Assembly (NCBI GenBank): GCA_016713425.1
Contig: JADJPE010000005.1
Coordinates: 6,608,501 to 6,672,500, forward strand
DNA length: 64,000 bases
DNA from: Deltaproteobacteria bacterium
GTDB lineage: Bacteria > Myxococcota > Kuafuiibacteriia > Kuafuiibacteriales > Kuafuiibacteriaceae
Direction: 5' to 3'
Shown here: positions 20,553 to 29,600 of the stretch, in pieces
Position numbering within the stretch: the first letter of the stretch is position 1
Layout of the letters: each line of letters opens with the position of its first letter
Translations under genes and position numbers: made by a program
The notes under the pieces: model-generated
Databases searched by the model: none
What the model saw: only the letters and a program-made list of their open reading frames with translations
What the model was told of the DNA's origin: nothing

Positions 20553-23500
20553 TCAGGACGTGCCTGTATCCGCTTCTTCAGCCGCGTCAGAGCCCTCGTC
20601 CTCGGACTCGTCATCCATCGATCCCAACTCGTCGCTCATTGTGGGTGCCCCCGCGCCGGTGGGCAGCCGGAATCGAGCCTGACCGCGGCGAAGCGCCAAC
20701 TCCTCGACCGCTTCTTCGCTCATGAGCTCAACGTCGAGCCCCAGCGACTGCAGCTCCTTCATCAACACGTTGAACGATTCGGGCAGCCCAGCCTCAAGCA
20801 CGTTCTCGCCCTTCACGATCGCTTCGTACATTCGCGTTCGTCCGAGTACGTCGTCCGACTTGACGGTAAGGAATTCTTGGAGCGAATAGGCCGCGCCGTA
20901 CGCTTCCATCGCCCAAACTTCCATCTCTCCAAGTCGCTGACCGCCGAACTGCGCCTTCCCGCCGAGCGGCTGCTGTGTCACCAGCGAATATGGTCCGATC
21001 GAGCGCGCGTGAATCTTGTCGTCGACCAAGTGGTGGAGCTTCAGCATGTACATGACGCCCACCGTGACATCTTGGTCGAAGGCCTCTCCCGTACGACCAT
21101 CGTAGAGAATACACTGAACGGAACGCCCCGCCTTCCCGAGCAACTCTCGAATGTCGTGCTCGAGCGCGCCATCGAACACCGGAGTTGCGCAGTGCACGCC
21201 CTTGCGCGTCTTCCGCGCGAGCTCAAGCGCATCCTCGTCCGACAACTCGTCGATGAGCTTCTGCATCCGCTCCCCGACGTAGATGTCCTTGAAGAGCTTC
21301 TTCAGGTCCTTGGTGACCGGGGTCTGCTTCTCAGCCCACTCGTCATAAAGACGACCGATCTGAGCCCCGAGCCCGAGCGCCGCCCAACCCAAGTGCGTCT
21401 CTAGGATCTGACCGACGTTCATACGCGAGGGAACACCTAGCGGATTCAAGACGACGTCAACCGGTGTCCCGTCCTCGAGGAACGGCATGTCTTCCTCGGG
21501 CAGCACCCGAGAAATGACGCCCTTGTTGCCGTGCCGACCGGCCATCTTGTCGCCAACCTGGAGCTTCCGCTTGATGGCGACGTAGACCTTCACCATCTTG
21601 ATGACGCCCGGCGGAAGTTCGTCGCCCTTCTTGATGCGCGCGATCTTCTCCTGGAAGACCATCGTCACGAGCTCGGTCTGGTCGCGGACAGACTCCGCAA
21701 CCTTCTTGACACGCTGCTCGGAGATCTCGTCGCCCACGCGAATCTCTGGCCAGTAACGCTCCGGGATTGGCATCAGCACGCCCTCGGAGATCTCCGTTCC
21801 CTTGGCCAAGAGTTCCTTGCCCTTGTCGTCGACCAATCGGGCGGAGGTCGTCTTGCCTCGCAACAGCTGAAGCGCCTTGCGCCGCCCCGAATCCCGAATA
21901 ATCCGGACTTCGTCGTTTTGGTCCTTCAGGAGCCGTGCTTCTTCCTCGTCCTCGATCTGTTGCGCGCGCTCGTCCTTGTCGACGCCTTTGCGCGAGAAGA
22001 CCTTTGCGTTGATGACCGTCCCGACAACACCCGTCGGCACGCGCAAAGACGTATCGCGAACGTCGCCGGCCTTCTCGCCGAAGATGGCCCGAAGGAGCTT
22101 CTCCTCGGGCGAGAGCTGGCTCTCACCCTTCGGCGTGATCTTGCCGACCAGGACATCGCCCGCGCGAACTTCGGCCCCGATCCGGACAATACCGGACTCG
22201 TCGAGATCCTTGAGCGCCTCTTCGCCCACGTTCGGGATGTCGCGCGTGATTTCTTCACGCCCAAGCTTCGTATCCCGCGCGATGCACTCGAACTCCTCGA
22301 TATGCACGGAGGTGAAGACGTCTTCCTTCACGACCCGCTCCGAGATCAGGATCGAGTCTTCGAAGTTGTACCCGTGCCAAGGCATGAAGGCGACGATGCA
22401 GTTGCGACCGAGCGCAAGCTCACCCATCTCCGTTGACGGGCCATCGGCAATCACGTCGCCCCGCTCAACGCGGTCTCCGACCTGAACGATCGGCTTCTGG
22501 TTGATGCAGGTATTCTGATTCGACCGCTGATACTTGAGCAGGTTATAGATATCGACTTCGGCCGCGACGTCCGTCGATTCGAGCGCCGTCTCGACGCGCA
22601 CCACAATCCGCGTCGCATCGACGAACACCACGACGCCATCGCGCTTGGCGACGACCGTAACGCCCGAGTCCCGAGCGACGATCTGCTCCATGCCCGTGCC
22701 AACCAGAGGCGCATCCGTTCGAATGAGCGGAACCGCCTGCCTCTGCATGTTCGAGCCCATGAGCGCGCGGTTTGCGTCGTCGTTCTCGAGGAACGGCACC
22801 AGGGCCGCGGCCACCGAAACAAGCTGGTTCGGCGACACGTCCATCAGTGTCACCTCTTCGGGACGAACCATCACGAAGTCGCCACCTCGACGAACCGAGA
22901 TGAGGTCCTCGACGAACCGTCCCTTCTTGTCGATCTTCGCGTTCGCCTGCGCGATGACGTGGTTCTCTTCCTGAAGTGCCGAGTGAAAACGAGGCTCCTC
23001 CTGAACCACGCCGTTTTCGACCTCTCGATAGGGCGTCTCGACGAATCCGTACGGATTCACGCGCGCGTACGTCGAAAGCGACGAGATGAGGCCGATGTTC
23101 GGACCTTCAGGCGTCTCGATAGGACAGATTCGACCGTAGTGGGTCGGGTGAACGTCGCGGACTTCGAAGCCCGCGCGCTCACGCGTCAGACCGCCCGGCC
23201 CGAGTGCGGACAGACGACGCTTGTGCGTAACCTCCGACAGCGGGTTCGTTTGATCCATGAACTGCGAAAGCTGCGAGCTGCCAAAGAACTCTTTCACGAC
23301 CGCCGAAACCGGCTTCGCGTTGATGAGGTCGTGCGGCATCAAGGTTTCGGTCTCCTGGACCGTCATGCGCTCCTTGATGGCCCGCTCCATGCGAACCAGG
23401 CCGATGCGATACTGGTTCTCGAGAAGCTCGCCGACCGCGCGGACCCGTCGATTACCGAGGTGGTCGATGTCGTCGATGGTGCCTTTGCCGTTCTTGAGGT

Positions 23501-24866
23501 CGATGAGATATCGAACGACCTCGAGAATGTCGCGCTTCGTCAGGACGCCCGTATCGAGCGGTTCATCAAGGTCGAACTTGAAGTTCAACTTGAGGCGCCC
23601 GACGCGCGACAAATCGTAGCGCTCGGGGTTGAAAAAGAGATTCTGGAAGAGCGTCCTCGCCGTATCTTCCGCGGGAGGCTCACCCGGTCGGAGTCGGCGA
23701 TAAATCTCCATGATCGCTTCGTCCGCGTTGTCGAGAATTGCGCCTTCGCCGGCCAGCGTCTTGCGACGCTCGGCAAGCTCGACCTTGATCGTGTTCCGTA
23801 GGTACGGGCCGACGTTGAGATTGTCGATGAACAGAATGTCGAATTCCTTGACGCCCGCATCGCGAATACGCGTCAGGAGCTCGACATCGATCTCCTCGTT
23901 GCACTCGGCAAGAACCTCGCCGGTGTTCTCATCGACGACATCCTGGGCGATCACAGCGCCCATGAGTTCTTCTTGCTCGACGGGAATCGTCTTGATCTTG
24001 AGCTTGGCGATCTTCTGGATCACCGCGCGCGTGAACTTGCGGTTCTTCTCGACCAAGACCTGACCGGTCTTTTGGTCCTTGAGGTCGCGTGAAGCCCGCT
24101 GCCCCACCAGTAGGTCGAGATTGACGTTCTTCGCGTACTTACCACTCTTCTCGAGGTAGATCGTCTCGCGGTCGTAGTAGTAGTCGAGAAGCTCCTGGGT
24201 CGTGTAGCCCAGCGCACGCAGAAGCGTCGTCGCCGGGAGCTTGCGGCGGCGGTCGATGCGGACGTAGATGATGTCCTTCGGATCGAACTCGAAGTCGATC
24301 CAGCTCCCGCGGTACGGGATGATGCGAGCCGAGTACAAGAGCTTGCCAGAACTGTGCGTCTTGCCCCGATCGTGGTCGAAGAACGCACCCGGCGATCGGT
24401 GGAGCTGAGAGACGATGACGCGCTCCGTGCCGTTGACGATGAAGGTGCCGTTCTCGGTCATGATCGGAATCTCGCCGAAATAGACCTCCTGCTCCTTGAT
24501 CGCCTTGATAACCTGGGTTCCCGTAGCCTCGTCCTTGTCCCACGCGACGAGCCGAATCATCACCTTGATGGGCTCCGCGTAGGTCATGCCACGCTGGTGA
24601 CACTCCTCGACGTCGTACTTGGGCTTCTGGAGATGGTACGACACGAACTCGAGCTGAGCCGTCCCCTGGAAGTCCTTAATCGGGAAGACCGATTTGAAGA
24701 CACCCTGAAGTCCGAAATCCTCTCGCTTGTCGGGGTCGACATGCGCCTGCAGGAACTTCTCGTAGCTCTGCTTCTGGATCTCGATAAGGTTCGGGATTTC
24801 GGGAGGTGTCGTCAGCTTGGCGAACGACTTGCGAACTCTGAAATTGGTTTGGACGACCGAAGGCAT
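20553..24866 (-). CDS. rpoB: DNA-directed RNA polymerase subunit beta
   Basis: A 1437-residue protein if begun at ATG 24866 (MPSVVQTNFRVRKSFAK), which matches the usual N-terminus of proteobacterial beta subunits; an in-frame GTG at 24881 would add five residues, and GAGGAG lies immediately upstream of it. Conserved beta segments are plain: FGSSQLSQFMDQTNPL and THKRRLSALGPGGL of the rifampicin pocket (with standard Ser, Gln, Asp, His, Arg and Ser residues of sensitive enzymes), GYNFEDSILISE, KMAGRHGNKGVIS and the C-terminal LGGKAQFGGQRLGEMEVWA. The C-terminus carries an acidic tail of about 30 residues. Located between rplL and rpoC as in most bacteria. Confidence 0.99.
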   Translation of the reverse strand: MPSVVQTNFRVRKSFAKLTTPPEIPNLIEIQKQSYEKFLQAHVDPDKREDFGLQGVFKSVFPIKDFQGTAQLEFVSYHLQKPKYDVEECHQRGMTYAEPIKVMIRLVAWDKDEATGTQVIKAIKEQEVYFGEIPIMTENGTFIVNGTERVIVSQLHRSPGAFFDHDRGKTHSSGKLLYSARIIPYRGSWIDFEFDPKDIIYVRIDRRRKLPATTLLRALGYTTQELLDYYYDRETIYLEKSGKYAKNVNLDLLVGQRASRDLKDQKTGQVLVEKNRKFTRAVIQKIAKLKIKTIPVEQEELMGAVIAQDVVDENTGEVLAECNEEIDVELLTRIRDAGVKEFDILFIDNLNVGPYLRNTIKVELAERRKTLAGEGAILDNADEAIMEIYRRLRPGEPPAEDTARTLFQNLFFNPERYDLSRVGRLKLNFKFDLDEPLDTGVLTKRDILEVVRYLIDLKNGKGTIDDIDHLGNRRVRAVGELLENQYRIGLVRMERAIKERMTVQETETLMPHDLINAKPVSAVVKEFFGSSQLSQFMDQTNPLSEVTHKRRLSALGPGGLTRERAGFEVRDVHPTHYGRICPIETPEGPNIGLISSLSTYARVNPYGFVETPYREVENGVVQEEPRFHSALQEENHVIAQANAKIDKKGRFVEDLISVRRGGDFVMVRPEEVTLMDVSPNQLVSVAAALVPFLENDDANRALMGSNMQRQAVPLIRTDAPLVGTGMEQIVARDSGVTVVAKRDGVVVFVDATRIVVRVETALESTDVAAEVDIYNLLKYQRSNQNTCINQKPIVQVGDRVERGDVIADGPSTEMGELALGRNCIVAFMPWHGYNFEDSILISERVVKEDVFTSVHIEEFECIARDTKLGREEITRDIPNVGEEALKDLDESGIVRIGAEVRAGDVLVGKITPKGESQLSPEEKLLRAIFGEKAGDVRDTSLRVPTGVVGTVINAKVFSRKGVDKDERAQQIEDEEEARLLKDQNDEVRIIRDSGRRKALQLLRGKTTSARLVDDKGKELLAKGTEISEGVLMPIPERYWPEIRVGDEISEQRVKKVAESVRDQTELVTMVFQEKIARIKKGDELPPGVIKMVKVYVAIKRKLQVGDKMAGRHGNKGVISRVLPEEDMPFLEDGTPVDVVLNPLGVPSRMNVGQILETHLGWAALGLGAQIGRLYDEWAEKQTPVTKDLKKLFKDIYVGERMQKLIDELSDEDALELARKTRKGVHCATPVFDGALEHDIRELLGKAGRSVQCILYDGRTGEAFDQDVTVGVMYMLKLHHLVDDKIHARSIGPYSLVTQQPLGGKAQFGGQRLGEMEVWAMEAYGAAYSLQEFLTVKSDDVLGRTRMYEAIVKGENVLEAGLPESFNVLMKELQSLGLDVELMSEEAVEELALRRGQARFRLPTGAGAPTMSDELGSMDDESEDEGSDAAEEADTGTS

Positions 24867-25077
24867 CGGCTTGGCACCCACTCCTCAACGCTGACCTTGG
24901 CCAGCATTGTCCTAACGCCCAGCCGTCACCCCGTCGTGGCTGCGTGAGCAAAACCCACGCCAACCCGACAGAAACGGCAAAGGAATGGTCCCGAGATGGT
25001 CAGGCCCACTCCCCAAGTCAAGCAGATTTTTGACTTTCTTCTGTATTCCAGGTTTTCACGCACAGCAAGCCAGAGAG

Positions 25078-25155
25078 ATAACCCGCTGTGAAGAGAGAAA
25101 TGTAGCCTCGGCGAGCTCGACGAGGCTGCATCCCTATCCAGCAACAGCGGGTTAT
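25078..25155 (-). promoter_or_regulatory. Two-tier hairpin in the rplL-rpoB gap, possible attenuator or RNase processing site
   Basis: The 310-bp gap 24867-25176 has no gene. Just after the rplL stop it holds a perfect 12-bp inverted repeat (ATAACCCGCTGT 25078-25089 and ACAGCGGGTTAT 25144-25155) enclosing a second 7-bp pair (AGCCTCG 25104-25110 and CGAGGCT 25121-25127). In E. coli the same gap holds an attenuator and an RNase III site. No T-tract follows, so processing or partial pausing is likelier than full termination. A TTGACT on the minus strand at 25021-25016 could be part of an internal promoter, but no good -10 box is seen. Confidence 0.65.
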
Positions 25156-25176
25156 TACCAACCAGCGTCGTGAAAT

Positions 25177-25551
25177 TTACTTCAGCTCCACCGTGGCTCC
25201 GGCCGCCTCGAGTGCTTCCTTGATCTTGGCCGCGTCGTCCTTGGAGACGTCTTCCTTCACCGGCTTCGGGGCGCCGTCGACGAGGTCCTTCGCCTCCTTG
25301 AGGCCAAGGCCAGTCAGCTCTCGGACAACCTTGATCACCTTGATCTTCTCTTTGCCCGCCGAAGCAAGGACCACGGTGAACTCCGTCTTCTCTGCAGGTG
25401 CCTCGCCGGCCGGCGCGGCGGCCATCATCACCGCACCGCCACCCTTGGGGGCTTCGACGCCCCACTTGGCCTCGAGCTGCTTCACGAGGTCAGCGGCCTC
25501 AACAACGGTCAAAGCCGACAAGTCTTCAATAATCTTCGCTAGATCTGCCAT
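25177..25551 (-). CDS. rplL: 50S ribosomal protein L7/L12
   Basis: A 124-residue protein with the L7/L12 layout: N-terminal dimerisation domain (IEDLSALTVVEAADLVKQLE), Ala/Pro/Gly hinge (about residues 38-55) and the C-terminal factor-binding domain (EFTVVLASAGKEKIKVIKVV, GLGLKEAKDLVDGAPKPVKE). It forms the ribosomal stalk with L10 and recruits translation factors. It follows rplJ by 121 bp and precedes rpoB by 310 bp. Confidence 0.98.
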   Translation of the reverse strand: MADLAKIIEDLSALTVVEAADLVKQLEAKWGVEAPKGGGAVMMAAAPAGEAPAEKTEFTVVLASAGKEKIKVIKVVRELTGLGLKEAKDLVDGAPKPVKEDVSKDDAAKIKEALEAAGATVELK

Positions 25552-25672
25552 TTCAAAACTCCAAAGACTCTCTGCGGCTCAAGGCCGCGCCCAGAACGAA
25601 AGATGCGGAGGGCTCGGCATCAGTCCTCATTCAGACTCCAGCCTCGCCCAGACAAATCCGGGTCAGAGCTGT

Positions 25673-26212
25673 TCAGCTCGCCCCCTCTTCGTCCTTCTTC
25701 CGCTTCGCCTCAATTACGCCAAGAAGCTGCGATGCCGGCGCATTCAACACTCCGACAAGCTGCGACGCAGGTGCGTTGAGAACGCCCAACAACATGCTCC
25801 GAGCCTCATCCAAGGTCGGCAGCGAGGCCATCGTATCCAGAGCCCGAGGCTCGGCGATCACATCGCTTTCGATGTAGCCGCCCTTGACCTGGAACTTCTC
25901 GTACTTTTTTGCGAGCTCCTTCGCCGTCTTGCCGAGACGTGCAAACTCCTCGTCGTACTTCAAGGCGATGGCGGTGGGCCCTTGAAACAAGGAACCCAGC
26001 TTCTCAATGCTGCGCCCGTTCAGAACACGCTTCATGAGCGTGTTCTTCACCACGCGATAGTCGACACCGACCGAACGAAACTGTCGGCGGATATCGTTCA
26101 CAGCTTCCACATCGAGCCCAGTAAACGTCGCCACCAGCGCTCCCTTGGCCCGGCCAAGTTTTTCGCTGAGCGACGCTACAGCTTCTTCTTTTCCTCGACG
26201 CGTCATGCCCAT
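25673..26212 (-). CDS. rplJ: 50S ribosomal protein L10
   Basis: A 179-residue protein from ATG 26212, chosen because AGGAGG ends 11 bases upstream; a GTG at 26224 lies inside that ribosome site, and ATG 26206 is another possibility. The sequence RRGKEEAVASLSEKLGRAKG, KNTLMKRVL and FQGPTAIAL matches L10 (stalk base). The C-terminal helix binds L7/L12 and here contains a short internal repeat (LLGVLNAPASQLVGVLNAPASQLLGV), giving two or three copies of an 11-residue unit. Confidence 0.97.
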   Translation of the reverse strand: MGMTRRGKEEAVASLSEKLGRAKGALVATFTGLDVEAVNDIRRQFRSVGVDYRVVKNTLMKRVLNGRSIEKLGSLFQGPTAIALKYDEEFARLGKTAKELAKKYEKFQVKGGYIESDVIAEPRALDTMASLPTLDEARSMLLGVLNAPASQLVGVLNAPASQLLGVIEAKRKKDEEGAS

Positions 26213-26470
26213 AACTTCGTTCACCTCCTCCCGCTCGTAGATTCCTGACCCATCACAACCGAAGGCCAGGACCCACGACGGGAGCGGGAGTCCTTGGCCA
26301 TCTCGGCGGGCAACATCGTTTAAGGCCTCCTCGGCCGCCCGCTGTCTTTGATGGTCACAGCCGGATCTTGTGCGATGTCCGGCTGCCTCATCGTTCCACG
26401 GCCGCCCTGGCGGCCGAAAAAATCTCCTCAGTCGAACCCGAACTGTGGCCGCGAAAAGGAGGTCGCTGAC
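26213..26470 (-). promoter_or_regulatory. Structured rplJ leader, possible L10-binding autoregulatory RNA
   Basis: The 258-nt gap between rplA and rplJ is rich in pairing on the transcribed strand. It includes a GGCCGCC/GGCGGCC stem (around 26399-26415), a GCCGGA/TCCGGC stem, a GCGGGC/GCCCGC stem and a CCAAGGAC/GGTCCTGG stem before AGGAGG. In many bacteria the same place holds the L10 leader by which L10-L12 represses its own operon. Position and structure fit; the kink-turn of the known leader was not positively identified. Confidence 0.45.
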
Positions 26471-27172
26471 CTACTTCGCAAAGGCGCCGTCCGTCGGGTC
26501 GATGCGAATGCCTGGCCCCATCGTGCTGCTGACCGTGATCGACTGCATGTAGGTGCCCTTGGCGGAGGCCGGCTTGGCGCGGGTGAGCGCATCGACGACC
26601 GTCACGAGGTTGGCACGAAGCGCGGCCGGGTCGAACGACCCCTTGCCGATGGCGGTCTGGACGATGCCCGCCTTCTCCGTTCGGTACTCGACCTTGCCAC
26701 CCTTCGCGTCGAGAACAGCCTGGGTGACATTCGGCGTTACAGTGCCCGTCTTTGGGTTAGGCATAAGGCCGCGAGGCCCGAGGACGCGTCCCAAGCGACC
26801 GACGAGTGCCATCATGTCCGGGGTCGCGACAACGACGTCAAAATCCATGAAACCGCCCTGAACGCGCTCCACGAGATCTTCCGCTCCGACGACGTCGGCC
26901 CCTGCGGCCTTGGCGTCCGCTTGCTTTTCGCCTCGACAAAAGACCGCAACCCGGTTCGTCTTGCCAGTCCCTGAGGGGAGCACGACAGCGCCGCGAATCA
27001 TCTGGTCCGCGTGGCGAGGATCGACGCCGAGCTTGACGGCGACCTCGACCGTCTCATCGAATTTTGCATGCAACGACTTCTTGAGAAGCGTAAAAGCTTC
27101 GTCGACCGAATATCGGCGCCCGCGCTCAATGCTTTCGGCAACCGAACGATACTTCTTTCCTCGACGTTTCAT
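26471..27172 (-). CDS. rplA: 50S ribosomal protein L1
   Basis: A 233-residue protein of normal length with L1 hallmarks: MKRRGKKYRSVAE start, VEVAVKLGVDPRHADQMIRG, VVLPSGTGK and the signature GRLGRVLGPRGLMPNPKTGTV. L1 forms the mobile L1 stalk and can repress its own mRNA. It lies 78 bp after rplK, in the conserved order. Confidence 0.98.
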   Translation of the reverse strand: MKRRGKKYRSVAESIERGRRYSVDEAFTLLKKSLHAKFDETVEVAVKLGVDPRHADQMIRGAVVLPSGTGKTNRVAVFCRGEKQADAKAAGADVVGAEDLVERVQGGFMDFDVVVATPDMMALVGRLGRVLGPRGLMPNPKTGTVTPNVTQAVLDAKGGKVEYRTEKAGIVQTAIGKGSFDPAALRANLVTVVDALTRAKPASAKGTYMQSITVSSTMGPGIRIDPTDGAFAK

Positions 27173-27250
27173 CTCATCCTCCGTAGTCCCAGCGGCGAAC
27201 TCGAGGTCCGCCTCCTACGCGCCTTGGGTGAACGATCTCTCGCATCAAGA

Positions 27251-27712
27251 TCAAGAAGCGGGACGTTCGATGACATCAATACCCATCGAACGCGCCGTCC
27301 CAGCGATGATGACGGCGGCCGCATCCTCATCGAAGCAGTTGAGGTCCTCCATCTTCTTCCGCCCGATTTCCTGACATTGCGCCCAGGTGATCTTGCCGAC
27401 CTTAACCTTGCCTGGCTCCTTAGAACCTGACGCTGGCTTCTTGTTCAAATGGAGGCCAATCGCCTTCTTGATCAGCACCGAAGCCGGAGGCGACTTCGTC
27501 ACGAACGTGAAGCTGCGATCTGCGTACACGGTGATCACGACAGGAATGATCAACCCCTCGCCCGCCTGCTCCTGCGTTCGCGCGTTGAACTGCTTGCAGA
27601 ACTCCATGATGTTCACACCGTGTTGGCCGAGCGACGGACCAACCGGCGGAGCCGGGTTCGCTTTGCCGGCAGGCACCTGAAGCTTGATAAACGCGGTAAT
27701 CTTCTTCGCCAT
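27251..27712 (-). CDS. rplK: 50S ribosomal protein L11
   Basis: A 153-residue protein with L11 features: KITAFIKLQVPAGKANPAPP followed by VGPSLGQHGVNIMEFCKQFN, and the C-terminal rRNA-binding signature (KITWAQCQEIGRKKMEDLNC followed by AAAVIIAGTARSMGI). It binds the GTPase-associated region of 23S rRNA. Its ATG is only 3 bp after the stop of an unrecognised gene (27716-28213), an uncommon insertion between nusG and rplK. Confidence 0.98.
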   Translation of the reverse strand: MAKKITAFIKLQVPAGKANPAPPVGPSLGQHGVNIMEFCKQFNARTQEQAGEGLIIPVVITVYADRSFTFVTKSPPASVLIKKAIGLHLNKKPASGSKEPGKVKVGKITWAQCQEIGRKKMEDLNCFDEDAAAVIIAGTARSMGIDVIERPAS

Positions 27713-27715
27713 GAC

Positions 27716-28213
27716 TCAATCTCCAACCTCAGCGCCCGGCGCCTCGCGCGCCGAGCATGGGTCTTCCGTCCTCATCGCCATCGGGTCGGGACGACAATCC
27801 CCGGGGCCTACCTCGATCACATCAAGTTGATCCAGAAGGTTCTTCAATTTCTTTACGTCTTTCGCTTTTGCCGAGCGGCCTCGTAGTCTGCGAATCGACT
27901 TACGGACCTTCCGAACCTCTCGTCGAACCTCCGAAAGGCCTCGATCGATCCGTGCGACGCGAAGCAGCAGATCGTCCATCCGTGCAAGAACGTCCAGCAG
28001 TTTTGCGGGGACCTCGCCGTTGGAGAGCATCGCTCGGGTCTCGTTTGCGTCCGCAAGGAGCAAAGTCCGCTTGCTGTTCCCAGGAATCCGACCAGAACGA
28101 TCGAGCGGTCTCTCGTCCTCGGCTGAACTCTGGGTCGACGAGGCGTCAGGCGCTCTCGGATGACGCTCGGTGATGTCACCCGTCTCGCGAGACTCTCGCT
28201 CTGCCCAGCCCAT
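27716..28213 (-). CDS. Unrecognised coiled-coil protein inserted between nusG and rplK
   Basis: A 165-residue frame starting at ATG 28213, 21 bp after nusG, and ending 3 bp before rplK. The ribosome site is weak (GCGAGGGCG). N-terminal 45 residues are polar and likely disordered. Residues about 60-130 form a strongly charged helix with heptad spacing (LLDVLARMDDLLLRVARID, SEVRREVRKVRKSIRRLRG), then an acidic tail. No family is recognised. Tight packing in the operon and lack of another good frame on either strand favour a real gene; absence of a homologue I can name keeps confidence moderate. It could act near the ribosome or transcription complex by position, but this is only inference. Confidence 0.6.
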   Translation of the reverse strand: MGWAERESRETGDITERHPRAPDASSTQSSAEDERPLDRSGRIPGNSKRTLLLADANETRAMLSNGEVPAKLLDVLARMDDLLLRVARIDRGLSEVRREVRKVRKSIRRLRGRSAKAKDVKKLKNLLDQLDVIEVGPGDCRPDPMAMRTEDPCSAREAPGAEVGD

Positions 28214-28234
28214 CGCCCTCGCCCCGCTTTTCTC

Positions 28235-29125
28235 TTACTTCACGATCTTTTCGATCTGAGAGAAGTCGAGGTCGACCGGCGTCGCCCGCCCGAAAATCGA
28301 CACGAGGACACGGACCTTCTGCTTCTCTTCCTTCACTTCTTCGATGGTCGCGTTGAAGCTGGCAAAAGGTCCGTCGGTCACGCGCACGGACTCGCCCTCC
28401 TCGAAGGCGATGCGAATCTTCGTGACCATTGTGCCTTCATCGATCCGCTGCGTGAGCCGACGAACTTCGGCTTCGCGAACAGGCATGGGACTCTGCGCAT
28501 TGCCCACGAACCCCGTGATCTTCGGCGTATCTTTCACGAGGTGCCAGGTACGATCGTTCAGCTCCATCTGAACGAGCATGTACCCAGGGAAGAACTTTTT
28601 CTTCGACGTCCGCTTGCTCCCCCCGAGAATCTCAACCACGTTTTCGGTGGGAACCAACACTTCGCCAAAGAACTCCTCCAACCCTTCGAGCTTCGCGCGC
28701 TCGAGAAGACTCTTCTGCGCCCGGTTCTCAAACCCAGAATACGTGTGGACTACGTACCACTTGAGACGTGGGTTGGTGTTCTTCAGTTTCGAGTCGGTCT
28801 CGCTTTCCGTCGCTGATTCCGTCGATGACTCCGTCGCAGGGAGCGTGGATGGGTCGGGTACGGCCGCGGGATCGGCTTTAGCCTTCGACCGAGACTTCGG
28901 TGACTTCGGCGATTTCTGCGATTTCGTCGTTCGCGGCCCACCGCCTTCGCCCGCCTCTTCGACGTCGTCGCTCGCGGCGTCCTCTTCGGCACCAAGACCA
29001 CGAGGCGAGACTTCGAGCGCCTCGGTGGCTCCGAGCGCGCCCAGACTCGGGCTGGATGAGGTGTCTGGATCGCCCTCTGGACCGGTGCGTTCCTGCTCGC
29101 TTGGAAGATTCTTTTGCCCTGACAC
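28235..29125 (-). CDS. nusG: Transcription termination/antitermination protein NusG with long N-terminal extension
   Basis: A 296-residue protein starting at GTG 29125 (AGG six bases upstream). The NusG core begins at about residue 122 (KWYVVHTYSGFENRAQKSLL), with FFPGYMLVQMELND and FVGNAQSPMPVREAEVRRL of the NGN domain and the C-terminal KOW domain (GESVRVTDGPFASFNATIEE). The first 120 residues are an added low-complexity tail of Ser, Glu, Gly and Lys with KSPKSPKS and TESSTESATESET repeats, absent from usual NusG of about 180 residues. NusG binds RNA polymerase and ribosomal S10 or Rho. Follows secE by 73 bp. Confidence 0.95.
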   Translation of the reverse strand: MSGQKNLPSEQERTGPEGDPDTSSSPSLGALGATEALEVSPRGLGAEEDAASDDVEEAGEGGGPRTTKSQKSPKSPKSRSKAKADPAAVPDPSTLPATESSTESATESETDSKLKNTNPRLKWYVVHTYSGFENRAQKSLLERAKLEGLEEFFGEVLVPTENVVEILGGSKRTSKKKFFPGYMLVQMELNDRTWHLVKDTPKITGFVGNAQSPMPVREAEVRRLTQRIDEGTMVTKIRIAFEEGESVRVTDGPFASFNATIEEVKEEKQKVRVLVSIFGRATPVDLDFSQIEKIVK

Positions 29126-29198
29126 CGTTTGCCTGGCCTTTCCGTGCCCTACGACACGAACAACGAATTTGTGGTTCCGACCGCGAGGTGCAACGAAA

Positions 29199-29579
29199 TC
29201 ACGAGTAGATCAAGCCTGTGATCGTGCCCCAAACCTCGTCAAACACACCCATCATCGCCGCCAGCACCAACGAAGTGACAATCACAACGACGGTTGACCG
29301 CTTCGTCTCTTGACGGTCAGGCCACGACACCTTGACGAGCTCAGCCACGACCTCGTCGGAATAAGTTCGAACCCGGCGACTTCTCAGAGAGAGGAAGACA
29401 GCCGCCCCAGCTCCGAGCAGCCCGACGAGCGTAGTTGCCGTGAAACCGCTTCCGATCAAGGCCGGATCCGGAAGGCTCAGCATATAGGCAAGCGAGCTAA
29501 ACAATCGGGCGAGCGTCGCCCACACGAGCGCGCCCGCGACCAAGAAACTCACCACCACGTAACGTTGCGTTCCCGGCAT
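29199..29579 (-). CDS. secE: Preprotein translocase subunit SecE
   Basis: A 126-residue protein from ATG 29579 with AAGGA upstream; a longer frame to 29630 runs into the tRNA-Trp gene and is rejected. It has three predicted membrane segments, like E. coli SecE, and the family signature EVVAELVKVSWPDRQETKRS before the last segment. It clamps SecY in the translocation channel. It follows tRNA-Trp by 21 bp. Confidence 0.95.
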   Translation of the reverse strand: MPGTQRYVVVSFLVAGALVWATLARLFSSLAYMLSLPDPALIGSGFTATTLVGLLGAGAAVFLSLRSRRVRTYSDEVVAELVKVSWPDRQETKRSTVVVIVTSLVLAAMMGVFDEVWGTITGLIYS

Positions 29580-29600
29580 TTTTTCCTTGTTCTCCGATGA

